Source: an uncultured Bacillota bacterium (GTDB lineage: Bacteria > Bacillota > Limnochordia > Limnochordales > ZCTH02-B6). From it: a stretch of DNA of 5,906 nt. Positions 5,365 through 5,906 of the stretch are shown here, piece by piece. The DNA lies in assembly GCA_937916565.1 (NCBI GenBank), contig CALFSR010000103.1, forward strand, positions 1 through 5,906, in the 5' to 3' direction. The notes beneath the pieces are model-generated. The model made no database searches. It saw only the letters and a list, made by a program, of their open reading frames with translations, and had not been told where the DNA came from. The position numbers were made by a program, and so were the translations under genes. Position 1 is the first letter of the stretch, and each line of letters starts with the position of its first letter.

Positions 5365-5906
5365 GGCAGCTCCACCCATTCCAGCACGACTTGGTTGCCC
5401 TTGACGACAGGCCTGACGCCCAGCGCATTCATCCGGGATTGGATGGACTGCGCCAGGTCGGCGTTGTAGCCGCCCCACAGGATGTAGTCCCACATCAGCG
5501 ACTGGGCCGTCTCCATGGCCGCGGCCGGGTCATGGAGCAGCTCCTCAAAAAACCGCTGGTGGAGCTCTTGCTGCGAGCGGGCGTAGGCCTCAAGGTCCCG
5601 ATACAGGAACCACATCTCGTTGGCAAAAACCCGGTTGGCCTCATAGGCCCGCCGCACGTCTGCCGGGAGATCCCGCGCTTCGGACAAAATGCTCCACTCG
5701 GGGTTTTCCATCAGGTACCGGTAGAGCTCGACGGGGTCCGAGATGGTGAGGGCGTGCAGCACCTGCTGGCGGGCCAGTTCCTCCACCGACGGCGGGCACC
5801 CGCCGGCGCCCAGCGCGCACCCGACGGCTTGGACACCCTCGGCAAACCAATCGACGTTGACGGAAAACCCGAGCTCAACCGAGAGGCCAAACAAGCCGAT
5901 GGCAAA
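5361..5906 (-). CDS. Unrecognised, mostly helical protein; C-terminal 181 residues, 5' end outside the window
   Basis: I do not recognise this family. The frame is open to the right edge, so the start is probably outside; a TTG at 5894 gives a possible but unconvincing start without a visible Shine-Dalgarno. Residues 1-22 (window numbering) are hydrophobic and alternating, like beta strands or the end of another domain. Two cysteines follow at 30 and 37 in GC-ALGAG-GC, the only cysteines seen. The rest, about 40-160, looks alpha-helical and rich in Glu, Arg, Leu and aromatics (for example ELYRYLMENPEW and MWDYILWGGY). A short strand-like tail (PVVKGNQVVLEWVELP) ends the protein. The stop overlaps the tpsB2 GTG by four bases, and the tpsB2 ribosome-binding site lies within it, so the two are almost certainly co-translated. 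That makes it a candidate for the C terminus of the TpsB2 cargo or for an accessory protein; this is inference from position only. Confidence 0.7.
   Translation of the reverse strand, partial: FAIGLFGLSVELGFSVNVDWFAEGVQAVGCALGAGGCPPSVEELARQQVLHALTISDPVELYRYLMENPEWSILSEARDLPADVRRAYEANRVFANEMWFLYRDLEAYARSQQELHQRFFEELLHDPAAAMETAQSLMWDYILWGGYNADLAQSIQSRMNALGVRPVVKGNQVVLEWVELP
5370..5376 (-). promoter_or_regulatory. Ribosome-binding site GGTGGAG deciding the tpsB2 start
   Basis: GGTGGAG lies five bases upstream of GTG 5364, inside the last codons of the preceding gene. It fixes the short tpsB2 start just before the signal peptide and fits coupled translation through the GTGA overlap. Confidence 0.6.

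Noticed and set aside
4408..5469. 353-codon plus-strand open frame
   Set aside because: Antisense to tpsB2 and the upstream gene; Gln/Arg/His-rich, no domain features, a shadow of the GC-rich coding strand.

Overview
The window (high GC, roughly two thirds by eye) comes from a diderm bacterium. It encodes two outer-membrane beta-barrel transporters of the two-partner secretion (TPS, type Vb) TpsB class, with signal peptides and terminal phenylalanine, and the N-terminal secretion domain of a TpsA exoprotein. I cannot assign a phylum from these genes alone.

Layout. On the minus strand, read right to left: a partial, unrecognised, mostly helical protein (5361-5906) runs by a 4-base GTGA overlap into an intact TpsB (tpsB2, 3796-5364). 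A patatin-like lipid hydrolase (2752-3687) lies between the two TPS loci on the plus strand. It converges on tpsB2 and diverges from the second TPS locus. That locus, on the minus strand, is a second TpsB (tpsB1, 792-2405) followed by tpsA1 (1-792, continuing beyond the window) through a TGATG overlap. The two TpsB proteins are clear paralogues, identical at more than half of positions across the POTRA region.

The main result is that tpsB1 is interrupted by a single in-frame TAA at codon 86, inside the POTRA1 helix. The reading frame is conserved on both sides and aligns without a gap to tpsB2. The gene downstream of the stop has no other lesion, so this is either a very recent inactivation, a recoded or polymorphic site, or a sequence error. 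If it is real, TpsA1 has lost its dedicated transporter unless TpsB2 substitutes.

Both transporters also look like a reduced TpsB design. There are only about 5-14 residues between the predicted signal-peptidase site and POTRA1, which leaves no room for the FhaC-type N-terminal plug helix. The canonical VRGY/F motif of barrel loop L6 is not recognisable in either. The 346-base divergent gap between tpsB1 and the patatin gene holds a G8 tract (minus strand), a perfect 10-bp palindrome, two GTGTCAA direct repeats containing a TTGACA match, and an 11-bp inverted repeat. No RNA genes, CRISPR arrays or insertion sequences were seen.
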